In this document: in pieces, positions 51,741-60,177 of the stretch
Layout: the number at the start of each line of letters is the position of its first letter
How positions within the stretch are numbered: position 1 is the first letter of the stretch
Assembly (NCBI GenBank): GCA_934466515.1
Contig: CAKSLH010000006.1
Span: forward strand, 18,660 to 82,659
Origin: an uncultured Eubacteriales bacterium
GTDB lineage: Bacteria > Bacillota > Clostridia > Oscillospirales > Acutalibacteraceae
Reading direction: 5' to 3'
DNA: 64,000 nucleotides
Position numbers and translations under genes: made by a program
The notes under the pieces: model-generated
The model's input: the letters and a program-made list of their open reading frames with translations, nothing else
The model's database searches: none
Told to the model about the DNA's origin: nothing

Positions 51741-51775
51741 AAATCCCTCTCACTTTTGTGAGCGGGATTTTTACT
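51741..51775 (+). terminator. Terminator after ssrA
   Basis: AAATCCCTCTCAC (51741-51753) and GTGAGCGGGATTT (51758-51770) pair with one mismatch around a TTTT loop, and T-runs follow. Confidence 0.85.
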
Positions 51776-51832
51776 TTTTTACAATTCACTATTCACTAAA
51801 AAAGCAAAACATCTATATTGCATTGTCTTTAC

Positions 51833-51878
51833 AAAAGAGGAAGGACGGTTTTTTATCGAAAACCGTCCTTCCTCTTTT
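51833..51878. terminator. Second strong hairpin, perfect 20-bp stem
   Basis: Positions 51833-51852 pair perfectly with 51859-51878 (arm AAAAGAGGAAGGACGGTTTT) around a 6-base loop, with A- and T-rich ends on both strands. It may be a back-up terminator for ssrA. The remainder of the gap 51776-52040 holds only the tetR promoter and operator. Confidence 0.75.
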
Positions 51879-51963
51879 TAACTTTTCACACTTAGCTTAC
51901 AAATTACCGTTTCTGAAAAAATAAGATAGATAAAAAAAGAACAAATTTTTAACCAATCTTATG

Positions 51964-51992
51964 TTGCATTTATATTTAAGGCATGCTATAAT
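51964..51992 (+). promoter_or_regulatory. Promoter of the TetR gene
   Basis: TTGCAT (51964-51969) and TATAAT (51987-51992) are separated by 17 bases, with TG one base ahead of the -10. Confidence 0.7.
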
Positions 51993-52004
51993 GTAATTAA
52001 ATAA

Positions 52005-52016
52005 ATGAATGTTCAT
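52005..52016. promoter_or_regulatory. Candidate TetR operator
   Basis: ATGAA-TG-TTCAT is a short inverted repeat just after the predicted transcription start, a position where TetR-family repressors often act on their own gene. Confidence 0.4.
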
Positions 52017-52040
52017 AGAATAAATAGAAAGGGCTTATAA

Positions 52041-52646
52041 ATGAGAATACGAAATGTCGAACAATATCTTGAAAAGAAAGAGAATATAATGAGAAAATGC
52101 TTTGAGTGCTATGCGGAAAACGGACTTAGTAAAACAGGGATTAAAACTTTAGCCGAAGCCTGCGGTTGTACTCAGGGAAATCTTTACATATATTTTAAAG
52201 ACCTTGACGATTTGATAGTTCAGTCAACGGAATTTTGCATGTCGAGAGTTGAAGATGAGTTTATGCAAAAAGCGCCCACAGACCCTCAGGATATTGAAAG
52301 ATTTATAAATGAGGTGCCTTATTGGACGGCTAAAGAACACGGTAAAAAATACCGCCTGATGTATCAGATTTATACACATCCCAAATACATTGAATACGGC
52401 AAGAAGTTCTTTAAGGGTGTTACAAAAAGATATACCGAATATGCAAAGCTTTTAGAGCCGAAAATCGGAATACCTTACACCACCATAACTCCTTTGATTT
52501 TCATATTTGTCCGTGCCTGCGTGCATTACGCAATGTTTGAAGACGAATATTATTTAAAATCCCAGATGGAGGTCTTAAAACAGGGTGTCACTCTGTTTGT
52601 AAATAAATACCGCTCACAATACTTGAACGGAGGTAATGAGAAATGA
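52041..52646 (+). CDS. TetR-family transcriptional regulator
   Basis: A 201-residue protein with the N-terminal TetR HTH: IMRKCFECYAENGLSKTGIKTLAEACGCTQGNLYIYFKDLDDLI, in which GLSKTGIKTLAEACG and GNLYIYFKD are the diagnostic parts. The C-terminal helical domain would bind an unknown ligand. Its last four bases overlap the start of the GC-rich surface protein gene, so both may be translated together, and the regulator may control the surface protein. Confidence 0.9.
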   Translation: MRIRNVEQYLEKKENIMRKCFECYAENGLSKTGIKTLAEACGCTQGNLYIYFKDLDDLIVQSTEFCMSRVEDEFMQKAPTDPQDIERFINEVPYWTAKEHGKKYRLMYQIYTHPKYIEYGKKFFKGVTKRYTEYAKLLEPKIGIPYTTITPLIFIFVRACVHYAMFEDEYYLKSQMEVLKQGVTLFVNKYRSQYLNGGNEK

Positions 52647-55600
52647 AAAAACGACTGCCGCTCATCCTGGTTGCCCTGGCGGTTGTCCTGCTCCTCGCCC
52701 TGCCCTTTGATATTTGGGCGGCAAACACACCGGTGGAGCAGTTTGACCTGGAGCTGGGCAGGACCTACTGGTTTGACCTGTCGGAAAGCGGGATTCCCGG
52801 AACCGTGAACGACAAGCTGCCCGACCAAACGCTGCACTATGTGCCCTTCACCTACGCGGGCACCGTCAGCGCCTACACGCTTTTGCAGGCGGCGATACCG
52901 ACAGAATCGGAAATGGAATACGAACATTCGTTGTTTATTTCCGAATACAACATCACGCACACCGTGTCGTGGAATGAGCTGAATAAGAAGGACCTGATTT
53001 TCCGAAATCTCACAGAGTATAACGGGGTGCCGTATTACATCCACGCCCCCTCGGGCGGAGCGCGTTACGACACCGGCCCCTTCAACAACGAGTGGCAGCG
53101 CATCTTCGAAAAGAATTCCGGGTTTATCAAAAACAGTTATGACATGGTCGAGGCAGACGGCATCGTCAGCACACAGGACTCATGGTGCCAGGATACGAAT
53201 CCGAATGCTACCAGGGAGTTCCGCGTCGTACGTTCAGGAGGCGGCTCCGGTTTCTATTCGTACCCTCCGGACAGAGCGACCAGGATGACAGCATACCGTC
53301 CGGTTCTGGAAATCGCGCTTGCCTACGGAATGGAGTACCCGCAGAACTACATGAAAGCCGTTACCCTGAACCTGAACGGCGGCAGTGTCGGCGGGAATAC
53401 CGGTGACATCAGCATCGTCGTCAAAAACATCGAGGTGCTGGACCCCTCTTACCCTGCCGTTACCTTTCTCGCACCGACAAAGGAGGGACTGACCCGTCCC
53501 GACGGCAACACCGGCACCTATTTCATGTGGCGCGGAGACAACGGAGAACTTTACGCTCCCGGCGACGCGGTTCCGAACGAGGTGAACTCGCTTACGGCGC
53601 TCTGGGTAGAGCACGGCCACTGCGTCTGCGGTGGGGACGCGGACTTTGACGGGCATACCTCGCATACAGCGGTGGAATGGACGGCATGGGACAAAACCGA
53701 CTCGCTCCCCACGACGGCGGGCAACTACTATCTCAAAAACGACATTCTCATCGACGGGCAGTTCGAAATCAATGAAAGTGTGAACATCTGTCTGAATGGA
53801 AAGAAGATCCGGGCGGGCAGCAGTATTCCGGAAAACCGGTATATGCTCACCGTGAAGGGAAGCAACGCACTGACCATTACCGATTGCGGAGGGAACGGCA
53901 CCATCGTGGGTGCGGATACAAAAGGTATCTCCGTCACACAGGACGCGACCCTCACTATGTACGGGGGAACCATCCGGGACTTCCTGTGCGGCGTCGGGGT
54001 CAGCGGAACCTTCCGTATGACCGGCAATGCGCACATCACCGCCTGCCGGGAATCCGGCATTTCCCTGCACGGCGCATATGGAAGAGGCACGCAGGTCTAC
54101 CTTTCCGGGAACGCCGCAGTGACGGACTGCGTTTCCTCCGCGAGCGGTTCCGGCGCGGGAATCCACATCAATTCGGGATCGACGCTCTTCCTTTCCGGCA
54201 ACATCCGGTTCTCCGGCAACCGCTATCAGAACCCGGATACCGGGGAAACATGGGGAGATGACATTCTGATTGATTACGGTGCCATCTGGTCTTTTGTAAG
54301 CAACCCGAGGAAATATGAGTACCCGCCCGTCCGGATAAACGGGACCCTTGACAAGGACTTGCAGATCTCGTTCAATGTGGGATGGAATTTGCAGGAAGCC
54401 ATGGCGACCAGAATCAAAACCAATCCCGTCCGGCTCATCGGGGGCGAAAACTACACACTGACAGCCGCCGACCTGACGCATTTTATCACTACGCGGAACG
54501 CATGGGAGGGTTATATCTTTGCCTATGACGAAGAAACCTCCGGGATCGTCATGCGACTTGACCACTACCACTGCGTCTGCGGCGGGAATACCGCTGTCGG
54601 CGACCACACGTCGCACATCGACATGGGCTGGGCACCGTGGGCCGGGACCGACGACCTTCCCTGTAACTACAACAGCGTCATCTACTCCACAATCAAGGAC
54701 GGTTACTGGTACCTGACGGACGATGTAACGCTTGACAGGGAGTACAACGGCTCTTTCTCGGACTGCATGCGCCTTTGCCTGCACGGCAAAACGATCACGC
54801 TGACGGAAAACGCCTTCATAAAGATCACCAAGGGCGAGCTGATAATCACCGACTGCACGGGACAGGGCAAGATCGTCTTCCCGAAGGACGGCATCGCGGT
54901 CGAAAAAAAATATCAGGCCGGCAAGCTCACGCTCTTCGGAGGCACGATCCGGGGCAGCGCCAACGGAGATTCCGACCGGACCGGCATCCGGGTCATGAAC
55001 GGCGCGGAATTTCTCATGTACGGCGGCGTTATTGAAAAATTCGGACACGGCGTCGGTGCGGAAGGCGCATTCACCATGTACGGCGGGACCATCCGCGACT
55101 GTCACGTGATCGGAAACGGCGGCGGCGTTCTGGTAAGTACCGGCGGCGCCTTCCTCATGAAGGGCGGCAGCATCAAGGACTGCTCTGCATGGAACGGCGG
55201 CGGTATCTGCGCGGACGGCGGCACGCTGACACTGGCGGGCGGTACGATTTCGGAGTGCTCGGCAATCACAGCGGGCGGCGGCATTGCGACGTTCGACTTT
55301 ACCGCCTTTGAACTGGGCGGAACTGTTATCAGCGATTGTGAAGCATGGCAGGGCGGCGGGGTCCGTTCGCTGTCCTCCTCGGCGCAAGCCGTGATGACCG
55401 GCGGAAAGATCACCGGATGCCGTAGCACCGACCCGAGATGCAATGCTCTCTACCTCGGCGACAACATAGACTTCCGGGCGCTTGGCGGCAGGATCGAAGG
55501 CACCGTCTGTACGGCGGACGGCACAAAAATCACCGGCTCCGCTACCGGAACTATCTTCACCGATGTGGTCTACCATGCGTTCAACGCGGGAACCTTCAGC

Positions 55601-57517
55601 GGTCTCCGGTTTGAGGGGAACGGCAGGATCGTTTACGAATACCGCGTATACTATTACTCGGCAAGCGGCATTCTCCTTTACATAAACAATGAAAACGCAG
55701 GTGACGTATACGGCGACGGTACAGTATCCTATGACGACGCTGCCAAGACACTGACGCTTAACGGCGTGACGCTGACCGGGCAGCAGATGCTCGGCGCAAC
55801 GGACCTCCCCGACACCCTGACCGTGGTACTCATCGGAAACAACGTTTTTGAAAACGACAAGCGCGGGATCAGCCACACGGGTGGCGACCTTCTCATCAAA
55901 GGGACCGGGGCACTGCGCGCCGGGTGGATCGAAAACAAAAACGATATTATCATTGAGAGCGGCGACATTGTGCTTGACAGCCGGGGAACGGCTTCCGGCG
56001 CTTTGGGAACTTACGATAACAGACTGGTCGTGAAGGGCGGCACGCTCACGCTGATCGGCGATCCCTCCGCGCTGTATCGGAACGGCGCACATACCGTCAT
56101 TGCCGACCTGATCCCCGGTATGCGGATGTTCGCGGGCAATGCCGCGGACGGCTCCGATGCTACGGAGATCAGCGATGAAACCTATAAAGAAAAGACATAT
56201 CTCCGCTTTGAAGCGCGGACCTATCGCGTCATCTTTGCCCCCGGCAACGATGGAACGGGCAGTTCCACAACGATCATCAAGGACTACGACACCACCGTGA
56301 CCCTTCCCGGCGCGCTCTTTACCCGCACCGGGTACACGCAGACCGGCTGGAGGAACGCTGACGGCACCAAGACCTACCCGCTCGGCGGAACATACACGGA
56401 AAATGCGGGAATCACGCTCTACCCGGTCTGGACACCAAACCGCTACACCATCACCTTTGACACCGCAGGCGGCAGCGATATTGCTTCCATCACGCAGGAC
56501 TACGGCACGGCGATCACCGCACCTGAAGCCCCAACAAGAGAGGGTTACACCTTTATCGGATGGGACAAAGGAATCCCCAAAACCATGCCTGCGCATAATA
56601 TGACGATTAAAGCAAAGTGGAAGGTCAATTCGTACACCATTACCTTCGACACCGCAGGCGGCAGTGAGATCGCACCCATTACACAGAACTACGGTACGGC
56701 GATCACCACCCCTGCCGACCCGACAAGAGAGGGCTACACCTTCCTCGGCTGGGACAAGGAAATTCCCAAAACCATGCCTGCAAAAAATATAACGGTTAAA
56801 GCAATATGGAAAGATATTGAAAGACCTGTTATATCGGGACTTTCCGACGGCAAAGCATATTGTTATGAGGTTAAATTCAAGGTTTCCGATAATGAAGGAA
56901 TAAAGAGTGTTAAGGTAAGCGGTAAGAAGCTGACTGCTGACAAGGACGGTTATTATACCTTAACTTCAAAGCTTTCTAAAGCGGAAATTTCGGCAGAGGA
57001 TTTTGAGGGAAATATAACAAAGCTGACGGTTTCTGTTAACGACGGTCACACGCTTGATTTAATAAAGGAAAACGGAAAGTATTATAAAAAATGCTCTGTA
57101 TGCGGATATGAAACAGAGAAAAACGATGTTCCGAAAATTACAGACGGCGACGGACTTACAGTTACTTTCGGAGACAGAAAACCGCTTTCGTTCCGCTCAA
57201 CCGCTCCTATAGACGAGTTTATAAGAGCAGAGCTTGACGGTGAAGCTTTAGACGAAAAGTATTACAACAAAAAAGAGGGAAGCACGGTAATCACATTAAA
57301 TGAAGATTTCGTTTCAACCCTTTCCGTAGGCAAGCATACGTTGTCAATCGTATCTGTAGGCGGAACAGCAACAGCAGAGTTTACTGTAAACGCACCTGTT
57401 GTTAATACACCTGAAACATCTCCGAAAACAGGATATACCGAACTGTTTATTTCCTTGCTCGGCGCGGCATTTATTTTCGGCGGAATATTTATAAAAAGCT
57501 TAAAGAAAAAAGCTTAA
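52643..57517 (+). CDS. Large secreted beta-helix / InlB-repeat surface protein with sortase signal; GC-mosaic gene
   Basis: A 1624-residue protein with signal peptide (LPLILVALAVVLLLALPFDIWA, about residues 5-26). Two long modules each start with HCVCGG...HTSH (about residues 326 and 643) and lead into beta-helix-like repeats of the type LTMYGGTIRDC, FLMKGGSIKDC, LTLAGGTISEC. Three Listeria-Bacteroides (InlB B-type) repeats follow at about 1190-1390, for instance YTITFDTAGGSDIASITQDY and EGYTFIGWDKGIPKTMP. The C-terminus has SPKTG, a hydrophobic stretch (LFISLLGAAFIFGGIFI) and KSLKKKA, thus a sortase anchor. It probably binds host or polymer surfaces. The DNA is very GC-rich from the start codon to about 56800 and AT-rich afterwards, a sign of acquired sequence joined to a native 3' end. 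Confidence 0.85.
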   Translation: MKKRLPLILVALAVVLLLALPFDIWAANTPVEQFDLELGRTYWFDLSESGIPGTVNDKLPDQTLHYVPFTYAGTVSAYTLLQAAIPTESEMEYEHSLFISEYNITHTVSWNELNKKDLIFRNLTEYNGVPYYIHAPSGGARYDTGPFNNEWQRIFEKNSGFIKNSYDMVEADGIVSTQDSWCQDTNPNATREFRVVRSGGGSGFYSYPPDRATRMTAYRPVLEIALAYGMEYPQNYMKAVTLNLNGGSVGGNTGDISIVVKNIEVLDPSYPAVTFLAPTKEGLTRPDGNTGTYFMWRGDNGELYAPGDAVPNEVNSLTALWVEHGHCVCGGDADFDGHTSHTAVEWTAWDKTDSLPTTAGNYYLKNDILIDGQFEINESVNICLNGKKIRAGSSIPENRYMLTVKGSNALTITDCGGNGTIVGADTKGISVTQDATLTMYGGTIRDFLCGVGVSGTFRMTGNAHITACRESGISLHGAYGRGTQVYLSGNAAVTDCVSSASGSGAGIHINSGSTLFLSGNIRFSGNRYQNPDTGETWGDDILIDYGAIWSFVSNPRKYEYPPVRINGTLDKDLQISFNVGWNLQEAMATRIKTNPVRLIGGENYTLTAADLTHFITTRNAWEGYIFAYDEETSGIVMRLDHYHCVCGGNTAVGDHTSHIDMGWAPWAGTDDLPCNYNSVIYSTIKDGYWYLTDDVTLDREYNGSFSDCMRLCLHGKTITLTENAFIKITKGELIITDCTGQGKIVFPKDGIAVEKKYQAGKLTLFGGTIRGSANGDSDRTGIRVMNGAEFLMYGGVIEKFGHGVGAEGAFTMYGGTIRDCHVIGNGGGVLVSTGGAFLMKGGSIKDCSAWNGGGICADGGTLTLAGGTISECSAITAGGGIATFDFTAFELGGTVISDCEAWQGGGVRSLSSSAQAVMTGGKITGCRSTDPRCNALYLGDNIDFRALGGRIEGTVCTADGTKITGSATGTIFTDVVYHAFNAGTFSGLRFEGNGRIVYEYRVYYYSASGILLYINNENAGDVYGDGTVSYDDAAKTLTLNGVTLTGQQMLGATDLPDTLTVVLIGNNVFENDKRGISHTGGDLLIKGTGALRAGWIENKNDIIIESGDIVLDSRGTASGALGTYDNRLVVKGGTLTLIGDPSALYRNGAHTVIADLIPGMRMFAGNAADGSDATEISDETYKEKTYLRFEARTYRVIFAPGNDGTGSSTTIIKDYDTTVTLPGALFTRTGYTQTGWRNADGTKTYPLGGTYTENAGITLYPVWTPNRYTITFDTAGGSDIASITQDYGTAITAPEAPTREGYTFIGWDKGIPKTMPAHNMTIKAKWKVNSYTITFDTAGGSEIAPITQNYGTAITTPADPTREGYTFLGWDKEIPKTMPAKNITVKAIWKDIERPVISGLSDGKAYCYEVKFKVSDNEGIKSVKVSGKKLTADKDGYYTLTSKLSKAEISAEDFEGNITKLTVSVNDGHTLDLIKENGKYYKKCSVCGYETEKNDVPKITDGDGLTVTFGDRKPLSFRSTAPIDEFIRAELDGEALDEKYYNKKEGSTVITLNEDFVSTLSVGKHTLSIVSVGGTATAEFTVNAPVVNTPETSPKTGYTELFISLLGAAFIFGGIFIKSLKKKA

Positions 57518-57524
57518 AAGCATT

Positions 57525-57558
57525 AAAGATGCAATCTAAAAAGGTTGCATCTTTTCTT
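57525..57558 (+). terminator. Terminator after the surface protein gene
   Basis: AAAGATGCAA (57525-57534) pairs perfectly with TTGCATCTTT (57545-57554), followed by T-rich sequence. Confidence 0.82.
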
Positions 57559-57606
57559 TATTAAAAATAAATGGTATAATAAATAAAAAATTATTCGGAG
57601 AGAAAA

Positions 57607-58302
57607 ATGAAAAGAATTTTAATTGCGGAAGATAATGAAAAATTAAGAGACGAGCTTGAAATATTTTTAAATAACAACGGATTTAAAGCTGGTAGCTTAA
57701 AAGACTTTGAAAACACCTTAACCGAGATTTTAAACATAAATCCCGATTTATTGCTGCTTGATATAAATTTACCTAATGCCGACGGCGAATATATCTGCAA
57801 GGAAATAAGAAAGAAATCGGATATGCCGATTATAATTATTACAAGCAGGGACAGCGAAATTGATGAGCTTTTAAGCATAAACAATGGAGCCGATCATTAT
57901 ATAACAAAACCCTTTAACATTCATATTCTTTTGGCGAAAATCAATTCCTTGCTTAAAAGAGCCGAAAAGTGGTCTGATAGTTTTGACATAATAAATGCCG
58001 GTGAATTTATTCTTAATATCAATAAGAACACCATTGAAAAGGACGGCAAAACAATTGAGCTTACAAAAAATGAGTTTAGAATTTTAAAATATCTTACCGA
58101 AAACAAAAATAAAATCGTTTCAAGAGAGGATATAATGCTCTGCCTTTGGGACAGCGACGATTTTATCGGTGACAGCACCCTGACTGTAAATATGACAAGG
58201 GTAAGAAGCAAGCTTGAATTGCTGGGACTTAAAGAAATGCTCGAAACCAAAAGAGGACAGGGGTATATTTTAAAGGAGAAAAGCGAAAATGAGCTTCAGT
58301 AA
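57607..58302 (+). CDS. bceR: OmpR-family response regulator (BceR-like)
   Basis: A 231-residue two-component regulator. The receiver domain has acidic pocket residues in ILIAEDNEKLRDELE, phosphoacceptor Asp in PDLLLLDINLPNADG, the Thr in IIIITSRDS and Lys in YITKPFNIHILLAKI; the C-terminal winged helix has LTKNEFRILKYLTENKNKIVSRED and the ending TKRGQGYIL. Its 14-base overlap with the kinase gene and the ABC genes that follow identify the Bce-type module that senses and resists antimicrobial peptides. A TATAAT with TG lies 27 bases upstream. Confidence 0.88.
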   Translation: MKRILIAEDNEKLRDELEIFLNNNGFKAGSLKDFENTLTEILNINPDLLLLDINLPNADGEYICKEIRKKSDMPIIIITSRDSEIDELLSINNGADHYITKPFNIHILLAKINSLLKRAEKWSDSFDIINAGEFILNINKNTIEKDGKTIELTKNEFRILKYLTENKNKIVSREDIMLCLWDSDDFIGDSTLTVNMTRVRSKLELLGLKEMLETKRGQGYILKEKSENELQ

Positions 58303-59308
58303 ATTTATAAAGGATAAGCTTTTACAGATTTCTTTGATTTCATTTTCGGTTTTAACTGTTGAGATTTTCTTTATCGCTTATCCCTTAAGTCCTTTTATCA
58401 GGATTTATGTTCCGGTTATCGTTTTTATATCGTATTTTGCGGGAATACTTTTTGAGTTTTATAAAAAGAAAAGGTATTACACCGAGCTTGAAGGCACTCT
58501 TGAAAGGCTTGATGAAAAATATCTGATATCCGAAATAATTAAAAAAGCGGATTTTTCAGAGGGAAAAATTTTAAATGATATTATTGAGCAGATAAACAAA
58601 TCAATGCACGAAAATGTTAATAAATATAAATATCTTCAGGAGGATTATAAAGAATATATTGAGCTTTGGATTCATGAAATAAAGCTTCCGATTGCTACAA
58701 GCAAAATGATAATAGAAAATAATAAAACGCCTGTTACAAAAAGTATAGCGGAAGAGCTTGACAAGGTTGAAAACTATACGGAGCAGGCTTTGTTTTATGC
58801 GAGAAGCAATACGGTTGAAAAGGATTATTTCATAAAGGAATGCTCCCTTAAAGAGCTTGTTAATGAAAGCATAAAGAAGAACAAAACCGTTTTAATTCAG
58901 CTCAGAGCCGAAATAAACGCGCATAATCTTGAAAGCTCGGTTTATTCCGACGGCAAATGGATAGTTTTTATTTTAAATCAGTTAATACAAAACAGCATTA
59001 AATATAAAAAAAGCGATTTGCCCTTACAGCTTGAATTTTTCAGCGAAGAAAATGCGGATAATACGGTTTTATATTTTAAGGATAACGGATTGGGAATTAA
59101 AAAATCCGAGATTTCAAAGGTGTTCGATAAGGGCTTTACAGGCACGAACGGAAGGCTTTCGGGAAAGAAGTCCACGGGAATAGGGCTTTATCTTTGCAAA
59201 AAGCTGTCCGATAAGCTAGGAATTTCATTAAACATATTTTCAAAAGAGGGAAGCGGAACCGAAATTAAAATAATATTCCCCAAAAACAGTTTCCTTAATT
59301 TAAAATGA
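58289..59308 (+). CDS. bceS: Intramembrane-sensing histidine kinase (BceS-like)
   Basis: A 339-residue kinase with two closely spaced N-terminal membrane segments (LISFSVLTVEIFFIAYPL and FIRIYVPVIVFISYFAGILF) and almost no extracellular loop, as in BceS-type kinases that need their ABC transporter to sense the drug. The phosphoacceptor His is in YIELWIHEIKLPIATSKM; the ATPase domain has QLIQNSIKYKK (N box), FKDNGLGIKKSEI and STGIGLYLCKKLS. It pairs with the overlapping response regulator gene. Confidence 0.9.
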   Translation: MSFSKFIKDKLLQISLISFSVLTVEIFFIAYPLSPFIRIYVPVIVFISYFAGILFEFYKKKRYYTELEGTLERLDEKYLISEIIKKADFSEGKILNDIIEQINKSMHENVNKYKYLQEDYKEYIELWIHEIKLPIATSKMIIENNKTPVTKSIAEELDKVENYTEQALFYARSNTVEKDYFIKECSLKELVNESIKKNKTVLIQLRAEINAHNLESSVYSDGKWIVFILNQLIQNSIKYKKSDLPLQLEFFSEENADNTVLYFKDNGLGIKKSEISKVFDKGFTGTNGRLSGKKSTGIGLYLCKKLSDKLGISLNIFSKEGSGTEIKIIFPKNSFLNLK

Positions 59309-59312
59309 AACA

Positions 59313-59326
59313 TTACGAAAATGTAA
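59313..59326. promoter_or_regulatory. Candidate BceR-type operator
   Basis: TTACG-AAAA-TGTAA fits the inverted repeat known for BceR-like regulators (TNACA-N4-TGTAA) at all but one position; it is part of a longer CATTAC/GTAATG palindrome. It lies 45 bases upstream of the -10 of the bceAB-like genes. Confidence 0.65.
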
Positions 59327-59370
59327 TGCTTTTGTAGCGTAAATCTATCGCAGAGTGATTTTAATGCCTA

Positions 59371-59376
59371 TATAAT
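59371..59376 (+). promoter_or_regulatory. -10 element of the bceAB-like operon
   Basis: TATAAT at 59371-59376 has no recognisable -35 at the right distance (TCGCAG instead), which fits a promoter depending on an activator such as the response regulator upstream. Confidence 0.55.
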
Positions 59377-59409
59377 TGTAGTTACAATAATCGAAGGGAG
59401 AAAAACAGC

Positions 59410-60177
59410 ATGGAAACTGTTCTCGAGGTAAAAAATATTGAAAAATATTACGGCAATAAATCTAATTTAACAAAAGCGGTAGATAATATCAGCTTTGATG
59501 TTGAAAAAAGCGAGTTTGTCGGAATTATGGGTGCGTCAGGCTCGGGCAAAACCACCTTGCTTAACTGCATTTCGACAATCGACAGGGTCACAACAGGACA
59601 TATTTACATTAACGGAAGCGACATAACGCGCCTTAAGGGAAATGCCCTTAATAAATTCAGAAGAGAAGAATTAGGCTTTATTTTTCAGGACTTCAATCTT
59701 CTTGATACCTTGACCGCCTACGAAAATATTGCGCTTGCGCTTACAATTCAAAAGGTGAACGCAAAGCTTATCGACAAAAGGGTAAAGGAAATCGCCGATA
59801 AGTTAGATATCGGAATGATTTTAAATAAATATCCTTATCAGCTTTCGGGCGGACAGAAACAAAGAGTTGCGAGTGCGAGGGCGATTATAACAAATCCTAA
59901 GCTGATTTTGGCTGACGAACCGACAGGCGCTCTTGATTCAAAATCTTCAAAACAGCTTCTTGAAACTTTTACAGCGCTTAATATTAAGCTCGGCGCCACC
60001 ATTTTAATGGTTACTCATGACGCTTTCACCGCAAGCTACGCCGACAGGATTATTTTTATCAAGGACGGTAAAATCTTTAATGAAATCAATAAGGGAACCG
60101 ATTCAAGAAAACAGTTTTTTGAAAAGATAATTGAGGTTCAGACACTTCTCGGAGGTGAATTGAACGATGTTATTTAA
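59410..60177 (+). CDS. bceA: ABC transporter ATP-binding protein (BceA-like)
   Basis: A 255-residue ATPase of the MacB/LolD type: Walker A GASGSGKTTLLNC, Q-loop FIFQDFNLLDTLTAYENI, signature LSGGQKQRVASARAI, Walker B LILADEPTGALDS, and switch His in LMVTHD. It works with the FtsX-type permease encoded next, which it overlaps by 11 bases. By family knowledge such transporters detoxify cell-wall-active peptides such as bacitracin; the substrate here is unknown. Confidence 0.93.
   Translation: METVLEVKNIEKYYGNKSNLTKAVDNISFDVEKSEFVGIMGASGSGKTTLLNCISTIDRVTTGHIYINGSDITRLKGNALNKFRREELGFIFQDFNLLDTLTAYENIALALTIQKVNAKLIDKRVKEIADKLDIGMILNKYPYQLSGGQKQRVASARAIITNPKLILADEPTGALDSKSSKQLLETFTALNIKLGATILMVTHDAFTASYADRIIFIKDGKIFNEINKGTDSRKQFFEKIIEVQTLLGGELNDVI

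Noticed and set aside
51833..51878. Miniature transposable element based on the perfect 20-bp inverted repeat
   Set aside because: The 6-base loop leaves no interior and the site after tmRNA with T-rich flanks is typical of a terminator.
51706..51924. 72-codon ORF starting inside the 3' part of tmRNA
   Set aside because: It runs through the tRNA-like domain and two terminators and has no ribosome binding site.
53234..56596. 1120-codon open frame on the minus strand opposite the surface-protein gene
   Set aside because: It has no ribosome binding site and low-complexity, arginine/valine-rich composition; such long antisense frames arise in GC-rich repetitive coding DNA, and the plus frame has signal peptide, repeats and anchor.
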